A stretch of DNA of 64,000 nucleotides from an uncultured Polaribacter sp. (GCF_947503855.1 NZ_CANNFF010000006.1:124001-188000); one strand, 5' to 3'; positions 24,670 to 34,104 are shown, numbered from the stretch's first letter. Notes: a model not told the origin generated them from the sequence alone. A program made the numbers and translations.

Positions 24670-25731
24670 TTGATTGATTTTTTTGACAAATTAACAAACA
24701 GTTACCAAAACAAATTACCATTCGTAGCCTACAGAAAACCAAATACAAATACTGTAGCTTGTTTTTTAATGCCTAATGATAATTTAGACTATGTAAAAGA
24801 TTTTAATGAACAAGGTTTTGTATTTGCTCCCTTTAATTCCGCTGAAAAACCCCTTCTTTTTCCGATAGAAAAATCCCTTTTTTTATCAGAAAAAATACAA
24901 TTAGGTACGATTAGTTTTAATAAAAATAGAGTAGAACCTAATTCGTCATCAAAAGAAAAACATACAGAAATTGTTGAAAAAGCGATACAGACCATTAAAA
25001 AATCTAAACTAAAAAAAGTAGTAATTTCTAGGAAAGAAATTGCACAACTTTCTAATTTAGATATTGTAAAAATTTATCAAAGATTGTTACTTTCTTACAA
25101 TAATGCATTTGTATATGTCTGGTATCACCCAAAAGTAGGGCTTTGGTTTGGTGCTACACCAGAAACCTTATTGCAGGTAGAAAATAAATTTTTCAAAACC
25201 ATGTCTTTAGCAGGTACAAAATTGTATAAAGAAAATAGCTTACCAGTTTGGAAAAGCAAAGAATTAGAAGAGCAACAATTGGTTACAGATTTTATTGAAA
25301 ATCAATTACAAGATATAGCAACATCTTTAAAAATAGATAAAACCGAAACTGTAAAAGCAGGGAATTTGTTACATTTAAAAACACAAGTTACTGGGCAATT
25401 ACAAGCAAATGCTAGTTTAAAAAATTTAATAAGGGCTTTGCATCCAACACCAGCTGTTTGCGGTTTGCCTAGAGATTTAGCAAAAGATTTTATTTTAGAA
25501 AATGAAGATTATGATAGGTCTTTTTACACAGGTTTTTTAGGCGAATTAAATATTAATAGTTCTAAATTAAACAAACAAAAAACAGAGTTATTTGTAAACT
25601 TACGTTGTATGTCTGTTGATGACTATAAAGCTAGAATTTTTGTGGGTGGAGGTGTTACCAAAGATAGTATTGCAAAAAAAGAGTGGCAAGAAACCGTTTC
25701 TAAAACACAAACGATAAAAAAGGTTTTATAG
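24670..25731 (+). CDS. menF: Isochorismate synthase
   Basis: The 353-residue protein is a chorismate-utilising enzyme lacking the long N-terminal domain of anthranilate synthase. Key motifs are KVVISRKE, VWYHPKVGLWFGATPETLL, MSLAGTKLY, LHPTPAVCGLP (catalytic), ENEDYDRSFYTGFLG and LFVNLRCMSV, with a final IFVGGGVTKDSIAKKEWQET. It converts chorismate to isochorismate, the entry step of menaquinone synthesis. The start is probably a TTG at 24670, 8 nt after the thioesterase stop. The next Met is at residue 35, well inside the conserved region. The arrangement suggests a two-gene menaquinone operon; the other men genes lie elsewhere. Confidence 0.93.
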   Translation: MIDFFDKLTNSYQNKLPFVAYRKPNTNTVACFLMPNDNLDYVKDFNEQGFVFAPFNSAEKPLLFPIEKSLFLSEKIQLGTISFNKNRVEPNSSSKEKHTEIVEKAIQTIKKSKLKKVVISRKEIAQLSNLDIVKIYQRLLLSYNNAFVYVWYHPKVGLWFGATPETLLQVENKFFKTMSLAGTKLYKENSLPVWKSKELEEQQLVTDFIENQLQDIATSLKIDKTETVKAGNLLHLKTQVTGQLQANASLKNLIRALHPTPAVCGLPRDLAKDFILENEDYDRSFYTGFLGELNINSSKLNKQKTELFVNLRCMSVDDYKARIFVGGGVTKDSIAKKEWQETVSKTQTIKKVL

Positions 25732-25744
25732 TATAGAGCATAAA

Positions 25745-25776
25745 AAAACCATAAACATAACATTTATGGTTTTCTA
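25745..25776. terminator. Bidirectional terminator between menF and the PUR-family gene
   Basis: An 11-bp perfect stem (25745-25755 with 25763-25773, AAAACCATAAA and complement) with a 7-nt loop, flanked by A and T runs, lies between the convergent genes. Confidence 0.65.
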
Positions 25777-25857
25777 GTGTAAAATTGAATTTGAATTGAA
25801 TTTCTACATTAAAATGAATACACTTCATTTAAAAAAATGGTAGTAAGCCATTATGAT

Positions 25858-26223
25858 TTATATATCGTCAAAAGAAACGTCTGTAAAACTGTCTGCTGAT
25901 TTTACGTCAGTATCAGTTTTTGGTTCTTCTTTTTTAAAGTCTTTTTGATGACGCTCGCTAATTACTTCATTTCCTTTTTCTGCTATAATATAGTCTGTTG
26001 CTTTTTTTAGCATTTCATGAAAATCTGTAAAATCTTCTTTGTAAAGGTAAATTTTATGCTTTTGATAATGAAAAGTACCATCATCGTGTGTAAATTTTTT
26101 ACTTTCTGTTACGGTTAAATAGTAATCATCTGCTTTCGTAGCTCTTACATCAAAAAAATAAGTTCTTCTTCCTGCTCTTAATACCTGTGAAAAGATTTCT
26201 TCTTGTTCAACTCTCTCTGCCAT
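25858..26223 (-). CDS. PUR-family DNA/RNA-binding protein (DUF3276)
   Basis: The 121-residue protein contains a single PUR repeat: EIFSQVLRAGRRTYFFDVRATKADDYYLTVTESKK and then HKIYLYKEDFTDFHEMLKKATDYI. These are typical of Bacteroidetes and Borrelia PUR-alpha-like proteins that bind single-stranded nucleic acid as dimers. The C-terminal 30 residues are charged and probably disordered. It is transcribed from a TAGATTTG promoter with a TTG -33 word. Its biological role in Flavobacteria is not established. It lies 78 nt from the exporter gene, which is transcribed in the same direction, from upstream. Confidence 0.92.
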   Translation of the reverse strand: MAERVEQEEIFSQVLRAGRRTYFFDVRATKADDYYLTVTESKKFTHDDGTFHYQKHKIYLYKEDFTDFHEMLKKATDYIIAEKGNEVISERHQKDFKKEEPKTDTDVKSADSFTDVSFDDI

Positions 26224-26263
26224 ATTATTTAAAAATAGTTGTTATATAATAATTTTATGGTAA

Positions 26264-26271
26264 CAAATCTA
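26264..26271 (-). promoter_or_regulatory. Putative promoter of the PUR-family gene
   Basis: The minus strand reads TAGATTTG, with a TTG -33 word at 26290-26292 spaced 18 nt, 40 nt upstream of the ATG. Confidence 0.5.
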
Positions 26272-26301
26272 ATAAAATATTTTACGTAGCAATGTTAAAG
26301 A

Positions 26302-28056
26302 TTAATTTTCTTTTTCTAAAAGTTGCTGCTCGTACAATTCTTTGTAGTACCCTTTTATTGTTATTGGTTGATTATGAGTGCCTTGTTGAATAATATTGCC
26401 CTGGTCTAAAATAATAATTTTATCAGCATTTTTTGCAGAAGATACTCTATGACTAATAATAAAAGTGGTTTTATTTTGCGATACTTTTTTAAGATTTTTT
26501 AAAATTCTCTCTTCTGTTTCTGTATCTACAGCAGATAAACAATCATCAAAAATTAAAATTTTAGGATTTTTTATAATTGCTCTTGCAATAGAAACACGTT
26601 GTTTTTGACCACCTGAAAGTGTAACACCCCTTTCTCCTAAAATGGTGTCGTATCCTTTAGGGAAATCTATAATATTATCGTGTACAACGGCATCTTTTGC
26701 TGCTTGTATTATGGCTGCCTCTGTAGCCTCTTCTTTACCAAATTTAATATTGTTACCAATACTTTCTGAAAATAGAAAAGGATCTTGTGGTACAAACCCA
26801 ATTTGATCTCTAAGATTGTTTAAATTTAAATCTTCAATAGGTACATCATCTATAAAAATAGTACCCTTTTTAGTATCGTACAAACGCGCAATAAGCTCAA
26901 TAATTGTAGATTTTCCTGAACCTGTTTTTCCTAAAATGGCAATTGTTTCGCCATTTTTAACTGTAAAATTTATGTCTTTTAATGCTGTAATATTTGTATC
27001 ATCATAAGTGAAAGTTACGTCTTTAAATGACACTTTACCTTTTAGATTGGTTGTTTTATTGGTATTGTTCTTAATTTCAGGTTCTTGATCTAAAAACTCA
27101 TTAATTCTTATTTGAGACGCTTCTGCTTGCTGTATCATAGAAGTTACCCAACCCACAACTGCCACTGGCCAGGTTAAAATATTTACATACAACATAAATT
27201 CGATAATGGTTCCTATCTGAATTTCATCATTTATATATTGTTTACCACCCACATAAATAACTATTAAGTTGCTTAACCCAATTAACAAAACCATTAAAGG
27301 AAAAAACAAAGCGTTTGCCTGGTGTAGATGTATGTTTTTTTCTTTACTTTTATCTGCAAGATTATCGAATTCTTTTATAATAGACTTTTCTATACCATAA
27401 GATTTTACCACGCTAATACCAGAGATAAATTCTTGATTAAAGGTGGTTAAATGAGATAAATATTGTTGTACAATGCTACTTCTTTTATGTATTACCTTAC
27501 TTAGTACAAAAATAGAAATAGATAATACTGGAAAAGGAATTAAAGTATACATGGTTAATTTAACATCTATGCTTACCATTTGTGTAAAACCAACTACAAA
27601 AAGTACAATCATATTCATGGTGTACATCACTGCAGGTCCAACATACATTCTTACTTTAGAAACGTCTTCAGAAATTCTATTCATTAAATCTCCAGTTCTA
27701 TTTTTTTTGTAGAAGTTTAAAGACAATCTTTGGTACTGTTGATAGATTTCGTTCTTTAAATCGAATTCGATTAACCGAGAGGTTACAATAATAGTTTGCC
27801 TCATTAAAAAAGTAAAAAAACCAGCTAAAAGTGCTACACCAATAATTATTAAAACATTTATAAATAATTGATGTTTTACAGCATCATAATCTGTAACTAC
27901 GCCACTTTGGTAGTCTTCTACAATATTAAGGGAATCGCCAACAATTTGAGGTACTTTTAACGCTAAAAGTTTAGATAAAATGGTAATTAAAATGCCAATT
28001 AGTAAACGCCATTTGTACTTTATAAAAAATTTATTAATGTATTTTAGTGCCTTCAA
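26302..28056 (-). CDS. ABC exporter half-transporter (MsbA/MdlB-like, fused membrane and ATPase domains)
   Basis: The 584-residue protein has six membrane spans in its first 320 residues and a nucleotide-binding domain from about 335. Motifs are Walker A AILGKTGSGKSTIIEL, Q-loop FVPQDPFLFSES, signature LSGGQKQRVSIARAI and Walker B ILIFDDCLSAVDT. The position after the Walker B Asp is Asp instead of the catalytic Glu, as in MdlA-type half transporters, so it might act in a heterodimer, although no partner is adjacent. The switch His is in FIISHRVSS. It exports a lipid or small molecule across the inner membrane; the substrate is unknown. Confidence 0.94.
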   Translation of the reverse strand: MKALKYINKFFIKYKWRLLIGILITILSKLLALKVPQIVGDSLNIVEDYQSGVVTDYDAVKHQLFINVLIIIGVALLAGFFTFLMRQTIIVTSRLIEFDLKNEIYQQYQRLSLNFYKKNRTGDLMNRISEDVSKVRMYVGPAVMYTMNMIVLFVVGFTQMVSIDVKLTMYTLIPFPVLSISIFVLSKVIHKRSSIVQQYLSHLTTFNQEFISGISVVKSYGIEKSIIKEFDNLADKSKEKNIHLHQANALFFPLMVLLIGLSNLIVIYVGGKQYINDEIQIGTIIEFMLYVNILTWPVAVVGWVTSMIQQAEASQIRINEFLDQEPEIKNNTNKTTNLKGKVSFKDVTFTYDDTNITALKDINFTVKNGETIAILGKTGSGKSTIIELIARLYDTKKGTIFIDDVPIEDLNLNNLRDQIGFVPQDPFLFSESIGNNIKFGKEEATEAAIIQAAKDAVVHDNIIDFPKGYDTILGERGVTLSGGQKQRVSIARAIIKNPKILIFDDCLSAVDTETEERILKNLKKVSQNKTTFIISHRVSSAKNADKIIILDQGNIIQQGTHNQPITIKGYYKELYEQQLLEKEN

Positions 28057-28264
28057 ACGGTATTGCTGGGTTTAAGAATTTTAATTTTTTAAACCACGAA
28101 GATACATTATTATATGTAAAACTAAAGCGTTTTTTTAAGCTGACAACTTCTTCAAAAAATCATAAAAAAAGAATACCTTTCTTGTGTGATTAGAAGCAAA
28201 ATAATAGTATTTTTGCCCAGTAATTAGAGAAAAATTTCTCACTATTTTATAGAGTTCTTTAAAA
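28057..28264. other. Intergenic region with nusB leader hairpin
   Basis: The 208-bp divergent region carries the putative nusB promoter and a perfect hairpin GAGAAA-AA-TTTCTC at 28227-28240 in the expected nusB leader. No other signal is visible. Confidence 0.35.
28208..28215 (+). promoter_or_regulatory. Putative nusB promoter
   Basis: TATTTTTG matches TAnnTTTG, 49 nt before the nusB ATG. A TTG lies at 28182-28184 with a long 23-nt spacer. Confidence 0.45.
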
Positions 28265-29203
28265 ATGATTAACAGAAGACATATTCGAGTTAAAGTAATG
28301 CAATCTGTCTATGCAATGGCGCAATCTAAAAATGATGACCTTGTTAGAGAAGAAAAGTTTTTAAAACATAGTATTTTAAAAATGTTTGATTTATATGTTT
28401 TGAATCTTCAATTATTGGTTGAAGTTCAAAAATTTGCATCAAAAAAAATTGCTTTATCTAAAAAGAAAATTCTTGCAACCCAAGAAGATTTAAAGCCCAA
28501 CACAAAATTTATAGACAATACACTTATTAATACAATTGCAGAAAGTATAAGTATAGAAAGCTATTTAGAGGTAAATAAATTAAATAACTGGTCTTTAGAT
28601 AACGAGTATGTAAAAATTATTTTTGATGATTTAGTTACAAGTGATTTGTACAAAAAATACTTGGCTACAGAAGAACAATCTTTCAAAGAAGATAAAGCTT
28701 TTGTATTAGCCTTTTTTAAAGAAATAATTGCGCCTAACGAAAAATTGGCAGACTATTATGAAGACACTTTGATTACTTGGGTAGATGATATACCATTTAT
28801 AAATACTTGGGTTGTTAAAAGTTTAAGCAAGCAAAAAGAAAGCAAGCCTTTTATTTTAGGTGCTTTATATAAAGATAAAGACGATGAAGATTTTGTAAGC
28901 AACTTGTTTAGAAAAACAGTTTTAAAACAAGCAGAATATCAAAAAGAAATAGAAGAAAAAACACCCAATTGGGAGGCAGATAGAATTGCGGGTATAGACA
29001 TGATTTTAATTAAAATGGCAATTACAGAGTTTGTAAACTTTCCTTCTATACCAACAAGAGTAACAATTAACGAATATATAGAAATATCTAAAGATTACTC
29101 TACTTCTAAAAGTAGCTATTTTATAAATGGTGTTTTAGATAAAATATCTAAAGAATTTATAGCCAATAAAAAAATAGTAAAAATAGGAAGAGGTCTAATT
29201 TAA
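28265..29203 (+). CDS. nusB: Transcription antitermination factor NusB (long Bacteroidetes form)
   Basis: The 312-residue protein starts with the NusB opening MINRRHIRVKVMQSVYAM and ends with the diagnostic NusB fold segment WEADRIAGIDMILIKMAI and TINEYIEISKDYSTSKSSYFINGVLDKI. Standard NusB has about 140 residues. The extra middle section (about 60-220) is mostly helical and usual for Bacteroidetes. NusB with NusE binds boxA RNA and supports antitermination in rRNA operons. The gene starts a cluster with DUF1573, yajC, ybbR and coaE, an order common in Flavobacteriaceae. ATG at 28265 directly precedes the conserved NRRHIR. Confidence 0.95.
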   Translation: MINRRHIRVKVMQSVYAMAQSKNDDLVREEKFLKHSILKMFDLYVLNLQLLVEVQKFASKKIALSKKKILATQEDLKPNTKFIDNTLINTIAESISIESYLEVNKLNNWSLDNEYVKIIFDDLVTSDLYKKYLATEEQSFKEDKAFVLAFFKEIIAPNEKLADYYEDTLITWVDDIPFINTWVVKSLSKQKESKPFILGALYKDKDDEDFVSNLFRKTVLKQAEYQKEIEEKTPNWEADRIAGIDMILIKMAITEFVNFPSIPTRVTINEYIEISKDYSTSKSSYFINGVLDKISKEFIANKKIVKIGRGLI

Positions 29204-29226
29204 CTATACAATAAACAATTATTTAT

Positions 29227-29234
29227 TATTTTTG
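29227..29234 (+). promoter_or_regulatory. Putative internal promoter for the DUF1573-yajC pair
   Basis: TATTTTTG matches TAnnTTTG and lies 19 nt before the ATG at 29254, inside the nusB-DUF1573 gap, so this pair may be transcribed separately. Confidence 0.45.
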
Positions 29235-29253
29235 CCATAAATTAATTTATACA

Positions 29254-29718
29254 ATGAAAAAAATAACAGTATTATCGTTTTTATTTATGACAACAAGTTT
29301 ATTAATTTCTTGCGGAAATGGAAATGCCTCTGCAAAAATTAATAAAGACAATTTAACCAATGCAAAAAATAGAGATGCAGAAATTGAAAAAGGAACAGCT
29401 TCTATAGCTTTTGATAGTGAAGTTTATGATTTTGGAACCGTTAACGAGGGAGAAATTGTCGAGAAAACTTTTAAAGTTACTAATTCAGGGAAAACTGATC
29501 TAGTGATCACTAACGCAAAATCTAGTTGTGGATGTACAATACCTTTATGGCCAAAAGAACCTATTAAACCAGGAGAAACAGGCGATATTAAAGTAAGATT
29601 TAATACAAATGGGAAGCCTAATAGACAACAAAAATCAATTACGTTAACTACCAATACAGAATCTGGTAGAGAAGTATTAACAATTAAAGGTATGGTAACA
29701 CCAAAAACAAAAAAATAA
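29254..29718 (+). CDS. DUF1573 domain lipoprotein
   Basis: The 154-residue product has a lipoprotein signal with Cys20 (TSLLISCGNG). The mature part holds a DUF1573 domain, an Ig-like ASH/MSP-type fold: YDFGTVNEGEIVEKTFKVTN, NAKSSCGCTIPLWPKEPIKPGETG and KSITLTTNTESGREVLTIKG. The SCGCT pair of cysteines is characteristic of the family. The protein lies immediately before yajC (1 nt between stop and start), suggesting cotranslation and a possible link to envelope protein export. Function is unknown. Confidence 0.93.
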   Translation: MKKITVLSFLFMTTSLLISCGNGNASAKINKDNLTNAKNRDAEIEKGTASIAFDSEVYDFGTVNEGEIVEKTFKVTNSGKTDLVITNAKSSCGCTIPLWPKEPIKPGETGDIKVRFNTNGKPNRQQKSITLTTNTESGREVLTIKGMVTPKTKK

Positions 29719-29719
29719 A

Positions 29720-30037
29720 ATGTTATACACAATATTTTTACAAGAATCGGCAGGAGGATTAATGAGTATGCTCCCATTTGCAGCAATGTTACTGGTTTTA
29801 TATTTTTTTATGATAAGACCACAAATGAATCGTCAGAAAAAAGAAAAAGCCTTTCAAACAGAAATTAAAACAGGGTCTAAAGTAGTTACATCTAGCGGTA
29901 TACATGGTAAAATTACAGAAGTAAATACTACAGATAACACTGTAACAATAGAAACTGGTGCAGGAAAAATAAAATTTGAACGTTCTGCAATTTCTATGGA
30001 ATTAAGTAAAAAATACTTACCAAAAACAAAAAAATAA
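29720..30037 (+). CDS. yajC: Preprotein translocase subunit YajC
   Basis: The 105-residue protein has a single membrane span after a short periplasmic start, then the YajC signature YFFMIRPQMNRQKKEKAFQTEIKTGSKVVTSSGIHGKI, and a soluble beta domain ending near 95. YajC associates with SecDF and aids Sec-dependent export. It follows the DUF1573 gene after 1 nt and ends at a strong hairpin terminator. SecA, the export ATPase, is encoded 22 kb downstream. Confidence 0.97.
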   Translation: MLYTIFLQESAGGLMSMLPFAAMLLVLYFFMIRPQMNRQKKEKAFQTEIKTGSKVVTSSGIHGKITEVNTTDNTVTIETGAGKIKFERSAISMELSKKYLPKTKK

Positions 30038-30056
30038 TAGATAATTTACAGCAACT

Positions 30057-30094
30057 AAAGTGAGTAATGTTTTTATAATGTTACTCACTTTTTT
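30057..30094. terminator. Rho-independent terminator after yajC
   Basis: An 11-bp stem, AAAGTGAGTAA (30057-30067) with TTACTCACTTT (30081-30091), a 13-nt loop and T run, separates yajC from the YbbR gene. Confidence 0.75.
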
Positions 30095-30138
30095 GTTTGA
30101 TAGCTTTTATGTAGATTGCATATAATTAATTATATTCA

Positions 30139-31077
30139 GTGAAAACAAACAATAAAATTTCTAGAACTTTTTTAGGGTTTTTAATGGCCTCTATACTTAT
30201 ATGGTTTTTAATTACACTTTCTAAAGAATATATAATCACTATAAGTTTTCCTATAGATTATACAGGCATATCTAAAGATAAAATTTTACAGACTACACCA
30301 GAAAAAGAACTAGATATTGTTGTAAAAGCAAGTGGTTTTAAAATCTTAAAAACAAGATTAAATACGAAACAAATTACTATAAATGCCGCAAAATTAAACA
30401 GTAAAAAAGGGGCTACATATTTTGTTTTACCAAGAACACAAAAGACAAGTTTACAAAAACAGTTGCCTAGTGGTTTGGTTTTACAAGAAATTATAAAAGA
30501 TACTTTATATTTAGATTTAGGAAACCTGGTCACAAAAAAAGTGGCAATAAAGCCAAATGTAAATATCAAATATCATGTTGGGTATGATGTGTCTGGAGAT
30601 ATTAAAATAAAACCCGATAGTATTTTAGTTTACGGACCCGAAAACTATATATCTACACTGAAAAATGTAGAAATGAAACCTTTGGTTCTTTCTGATTTAA
30701 AAACTGATTTTGAAGAAAATGTGGCTCTTAAAATGCCAAAAGACATTAAAAATTTAAAATTTAATAAGCAAGAAGTTACTGTAACAGGTAAAGTAGAAAA
30801 ATTTACAGAAGGCACATTAATCGTGCCTTACAAAATAATAAATGTTCCAAAAAACCTTAAAATAAATACACTCTCTAAAAAAGTCTCTATTGTTTTTATT
30901 GTGGGCTTATCTCATTTTAACAAAATAACAGCAAATTCTTTTCAGGTAGTTTGCAATTATAACACATCACAAAAAAATAATTTAAACTACCTAGTACCCA
31001 AGGTAATTAGCAAGCCAGATTTAATTAAAAGCTATAAAATTATACCTAATAAAATAGATTTTTTAATAGAAAAATAA
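30139..31077 (+). CDS. YbbR-like domain protein (CdaR family)
   Basis: The 312-residue protein has one N-terminal membrane span (FLGFLMASILIWFLITLSKEY) followed by YbbR-type beta repeats. The last two show the pattern KPNVNIKYHVGYDVSGDI and LVYGPENYISTLKNVEM. In Firmicutes such proteins (CdaR) regulate the diadenylate cyclase. Here the gene overlaps no cyclase, and its 3' end abuts coaE by 1 nt, the usual flavobacterial order, so no regulatory partner is apparent. The start is a GTG at 30139. Confidence 0.88.
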   Translation: MKTNNKISRTFLGFLMASILIWFLITLSKEYIITISFPIDYTGISKDKILQTTPEKELDIVVKASGFKILKTRLNTKQITINAAKLNSKKGATYFVLPRTQKTSLQKQLPSGLVLQEIIKDTLYLDLGNLVTKKVAIKPNVNIKYHVGYDVSGDIKIKPDSILVYGPENYISTLKNVEMKPLVLSDLKTDFEENVALKMPKDIKNLKFNKQEVTVTGKVEKFTEGTLIVPYKIINVPKNLKINTLSKKVSIVFIVGLSHFNKITANSFQVVCNYNTSQKNNLNYLVPKVISKPDLIKSYKIIPNKIDFLIEK

Positions 31078-31078
31078 A

Positions 31079-31678
31079 ATGATTGTAGGTCTAACAGGTG
31101 GTATTGGAAGTGGCAAAACTACAGTTGCTAAATTGTTTAGTAATTATGCAAATGTTGCCATTTATATTGCTGATGTAGAAGCAAAGAAACTTATAAATTC
31201 ATCAACTAGTATTAAACAACAAATTACAAAGCTATTTGGTGCAAATGCCTATAAAAAAAATATTTTAGATAGAAAGTATATTGGACAATTGGTATTTAAT
31301 AGTAAGGCAAAACTACAAGCTTTAAATAAGATTGTGCACCCAGCTGTAAAAGAACATTTTGCTAACTTTGTACAAAGCAATAAAAATAAAGATTACATAC
31401 TCTACGAAAGCGCTATCCTATTTGAAAGTAATTCTATAGAAAAATTAGATTTTATTATTAATATTTATGTTGATTTGGAAGAGAGAATACAAAGAGTTAT
31501 GGTTAGAGATTCTGTTGAAAAAAAAGAAGTTTTGGCTAGAATAAATAACCAATGGAAAGAAGATAAAATTTTGCTTTTATCTAACTACTTAATAATCAAT
31601 TCTTCAATAGAAAATACAAAGGATCAGGTTCGAAAGATTCATAATATTTTAACAAAAAAAGCGCTTCATTTTTTGTAA
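31079..31678 (+). CDS. coaE: Dephospho-CoA kinase
   Basis: The 199-residue protein begins MIVGLTGGIGSGKTTVAKLF, the P-loop of CoaE, then has DVEAKKLI, with the conserved Asp near residue 33. It further shows HPAVKEHFANF, YILYESAILFES, and the lid QRVMVRDSVEKKEVLARINNQ. It phosphorylates dephospho-CoA, the final step of CoA synthesis. It starts 1 nt after the YbbR stop, so the two are likely cotranslated, and it precedes a two-component system. Confidence 0.96.
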   Translation: MIVGLTGGIGSGKTTVAKLFSNYANVAIYIADVEAKKLINSSTSIKQQITKLFGANAYKKNILDRKYIGQLVFNSKAKLQALNKIVHPAVKEHFANFVQSNKNKDYILYESAILFESNSIEKLDFIINIYVDLEERIQRVMVRDSVEKKEVLARINNQWKEDKILLLSNYLIINSSIENTKDQVRKIHNILTKKALHFL

Positions 31679-31766
31679 AATTCAACAAAAACGTTAAAAA
31701 ATACTTAAAATTCTACTAAATTAGTTAATTTAAGCTAAATTCATTAATTATAATTTTTGAAAGTGT

Positions 31767-31774
31767 TAAATTTG
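31767..31774 (+). promoter_or_regulatory. Putative promoter of the histidine kinase gene, nearly leaderless
   Basis: TAAATTTG matches TAnnTTTG and ends 4 nt before the ATG at 31779, predicting a transcript starting at the start codon. Confidence 0.45.
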
Positions 31775-31778
31775 ATGT

Positions 31779-33350
31779 ATGCGTAAAAAAATGTTTATTA
31801 TTATCGTTGTGCTGATGAGTATATCTTTGATAGGGATAATAGCTGTCCAGCTTTATTGGATAAACAACGCACTAGAAAGTAAGCAAGAACAGTTTAAGAA
31901 TGATGTTCAGAAATCTTTAGGGAGAGCAGCAGAGAGAATTAATGAAAAAGAAACTACTATTTTTCAAGAAAAAGTAAGAAATTTTATTCAAGAAAAAGGC
32001 ATGCCAGACAATGCCCAATTAAAAAACTTTTTAATTCAAGAAATAGATACAGCTACGCAACAAAAATTTACTTATGGGACTACTATTTTAGAGGAAAATT
32101 TTAAGCTTCCAACAGATTTTTTAGATAACGATTCTATTATTTACAAAAGGTTTACAGGTAAAAAAGACTTTTTTCAAGCAAAAATATACTCTAGTATAGA
32201 TGGTTTGTTTTCTTCAAAAGATGAATCTAAATACAGTTTTACGCAAAATTTTATCAACCTAGAAGAATTGCAAATAACAGAAATATTTAAAGATTTTAAT
32301 AGTAGAAAACCAATTCATAAAAGAATAAGTAATAACGAGCTAAATGATGTTATAAAAGAAGAACTTACAAAAAGAAATATCTATTTAGATTTTAAATATG
32401 GAGTCTACACTAAAGAAGATTTGGCTACCAAATTAAAATCTGGTTACTATACCATAAATAATACAAAAAACAGTTATAAATATCCACTTTTTAACGATGC
32501 GCAAGGTAATGTAGCGTATAATTTGTATGTAACGTTTCCTAATAAAAATAAGCATATTTTATCAGATATTTCAAGCATACTTTTATTGTCTTTATTTTTT
32601 ATATTTATTATAATCATTGCCTTTTCTAGCTCTTTGTATCAATTAATTAGACAAAAAAAAATATCAGAAATTAAAACAGATTTTATCAATAATATGACCC
32701 ATGAGTTTAAAACGCCTATTGCTACTATTAACTTGGCAACAGACTCAATTAAAAACCCTAAAATTTTAGGAGACTCAGAAAAAGTTTTGCGTTATGTGCA
32801 AATGATCAGAGATGAAAACAAAAGGATGCACTCTCAGGTAGAAAATGTATTAAGAATTTCGAGACTAGAAAAAAATCAATTAGATATTAGTAAGGAAACG
32901 ATAGATTTACACGACATACTAGAAGAAGCAATTTCTCACGTAAGTTTGTTAGTTGCAGACAGAAACGGAAAAGTAACTACGCATTTTAAGGCAGTAGTAT
33001 CAGAATTACCTGGTAATCAATTTCACCTTACAAATGTTGTGGTTAATATGTTAGAAAATGCAATAAAATACTCTATAGATGCACCAATTATAGATGTATA
33101 TACAGAAAGTACCAACAAATTTTTTGTTTTTAAAATAAAAGATACTGGTATAGGAATGAGTAAAGCTGTACAAAAACAAGTATTTAATAAGTTTTACAGA
33201 GAACAAAAAGGAAATATACACGATGTAAAAGGCCATGGATTAGGTTTGGCATATGTAAAAGAAATTATAGAAAAACATCATGGAACCGTATTTGTAGAAA
33301 GCGAAAAAGGACAAGGAAGCATATTTACAGTAAAATTACCTTTAATATAA
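31779..33350 (+). CDS. Two-component sensor histidine kinase
   Basis: The 523-residue protein has a first membrane span near 5-27 and a periplasmic sensor region of about 230 residues without a recognised domain. A second span lies near 268-290 (SSILLLSLFFIFIIIIAF). Then come the dimerisation H-box FINNMTHEFKTPIATINLA with the phospho-accepting His, N-box NMLENAIKYS, G1 DTGIGM and G2 GHGLGLAYV. It pairs with the response regulator gene 26 nt downstream. The cue is unknown; the large extracytoplasmic loop suggests envelope or solute sensing. Confidence 0.95.
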   Translation: MRKKMFIIIVVLMSISLIGIIAVQLYWINNALESKQEQFKNDVQKSLGRAAERINEKETTIFQEKVRNFIQEKGMPDNAQLKNFLIQEIDTATQQKFTYGTTILEENFKLPTDFLDNDSIIYKRFTGKKDFFQAKIYSSIDGLFSSKDESKYSFTQNFINLEELQITEIFKDFNSRKPIHKRISNNELNDVIKEELTKRNIYLDFKYGVYTKEDLATKLKSGYYTINNTKNSYKYPLFNDAQGNVAYNLYVTFPNKNKHILSDISSILLLSLFFIFIIIIAFSSSLYQLIRQKKISEIKTDFINNMTHEFKTPIATINLATDSIKNPKILGDSEKVLRYVQMIRDENKRMHSQVENVLRISRLEKNQLDISKETIDLHDILEEAISHVSLLVADRNGKVTTHFKAVVSELPGNQFHLTNVVVNMLENAIKYSIDAPIIDVYTESTNKFFVFKIKDTGIGMSKAVQKQVFNKFYREQKGNIHDVKGHGLGLAYVKEIIEKHHGTVFVESEKGQGSIFTVKLPLI

Positions 33351-33376
33351 AATTAACACAATAAATAGATTTAAAA

Positions 33377-34078
33377 ATGGGAAGTAAAAAAATTTTATTA
33401 GTAGAGGACGATCCAAATTTTGGAACGGTTCTAAAAGATTATTTAGCGTTAAACGATTATAACGTAACACACGCAAAAGATGGTATAGAAGGTCTTATAA
33501 TGTTTAAAAACAGCGATTATGATTTATGTATTTTAGATGTTATGATGCCAAGAAAAGATGGTTTTTCTTTAGCACAAGACATTAGAAGTACAAATAAAGA
33601 AGTGCCAATTATTTTTTTAACAGCAAAAACGTTAAAAGAAGATGTCTTAAAAGGATATTCTGTTGGTGCAGACGATTATTTAAACAAACCTTTTGATTCT
33701 GAAGTTTTATTATATAAAATTAAAGCAATCTTACAAAGAAAAGAAACAGAAACTAGTGCAGAAACAGAGCAATTTGAGTTTGTTATTGGTGGTTTTTTCT
33801 TTAACTCTAAACTACGTCACTTATCTGTTGGCAAGGATGGAGAACCTACAAAACTGTCTCCAAAAGAAAGTAAATTGTTACGCATGTTAGCAATTCATAA
33901 AAACGATTTAATGCCAAGAGAATTAGCATTAACAAAAATCTGGAGAGATGATAATTACTTTACCTCTAGAAGTATGGATGTTTATATTGCAAAACTGAGA
34001 AAGTATTTAAAAAAAGACGAAAATGTAGAGATTTTAAACATACATGGAGAAGGTTTTAGGTTGGTAGACAAATCATAA
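33377..34078 (+). CDS. OmpR/PhoB-family response regulator
   Basis: The 233-residue protein has a receiver domain (ILLVEDDPNFGTVL, phospho-acceptor Asp in CILDVMMPRKDG, then IIFLTAK with Thr, and DYLNKPFDSE with Lys). A winged-helix DNA-binding domain follows, with KLSPKESKLLRMLAIHKNDL, SRSMDVYIAKLRKYL and GEGFRLV. It follows its kinase by 26 nt and ends at a hairpin terminator. This is a classic cotranscribed kinase-regulator pair. Confidence 0.97.
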   Translation: MGSKKILLVEDDPNFGTVLKDYLALNDYNVTHAKDGIEGLIMFKNSDYDLCILDVMMPRKDGFSLAQDIRSTNKEVPIIFLTAKTLKEDVLKGYSVGADDYLNKPFDSEVLLYKIKAILQRKETETSAETEQFEFVIGGFFFNSKLRHLSVGKDGEPTKLSPKESKLLRMLAIHKNDLMPRELALTKIWRDDNYFTSRSMDVYIAKLRKYLKKDENVEILNIHGEGFRLVDKS

Positions 34079-34104
34079 ACTAAAAAACTTCCCTCATAAA
34101 AATT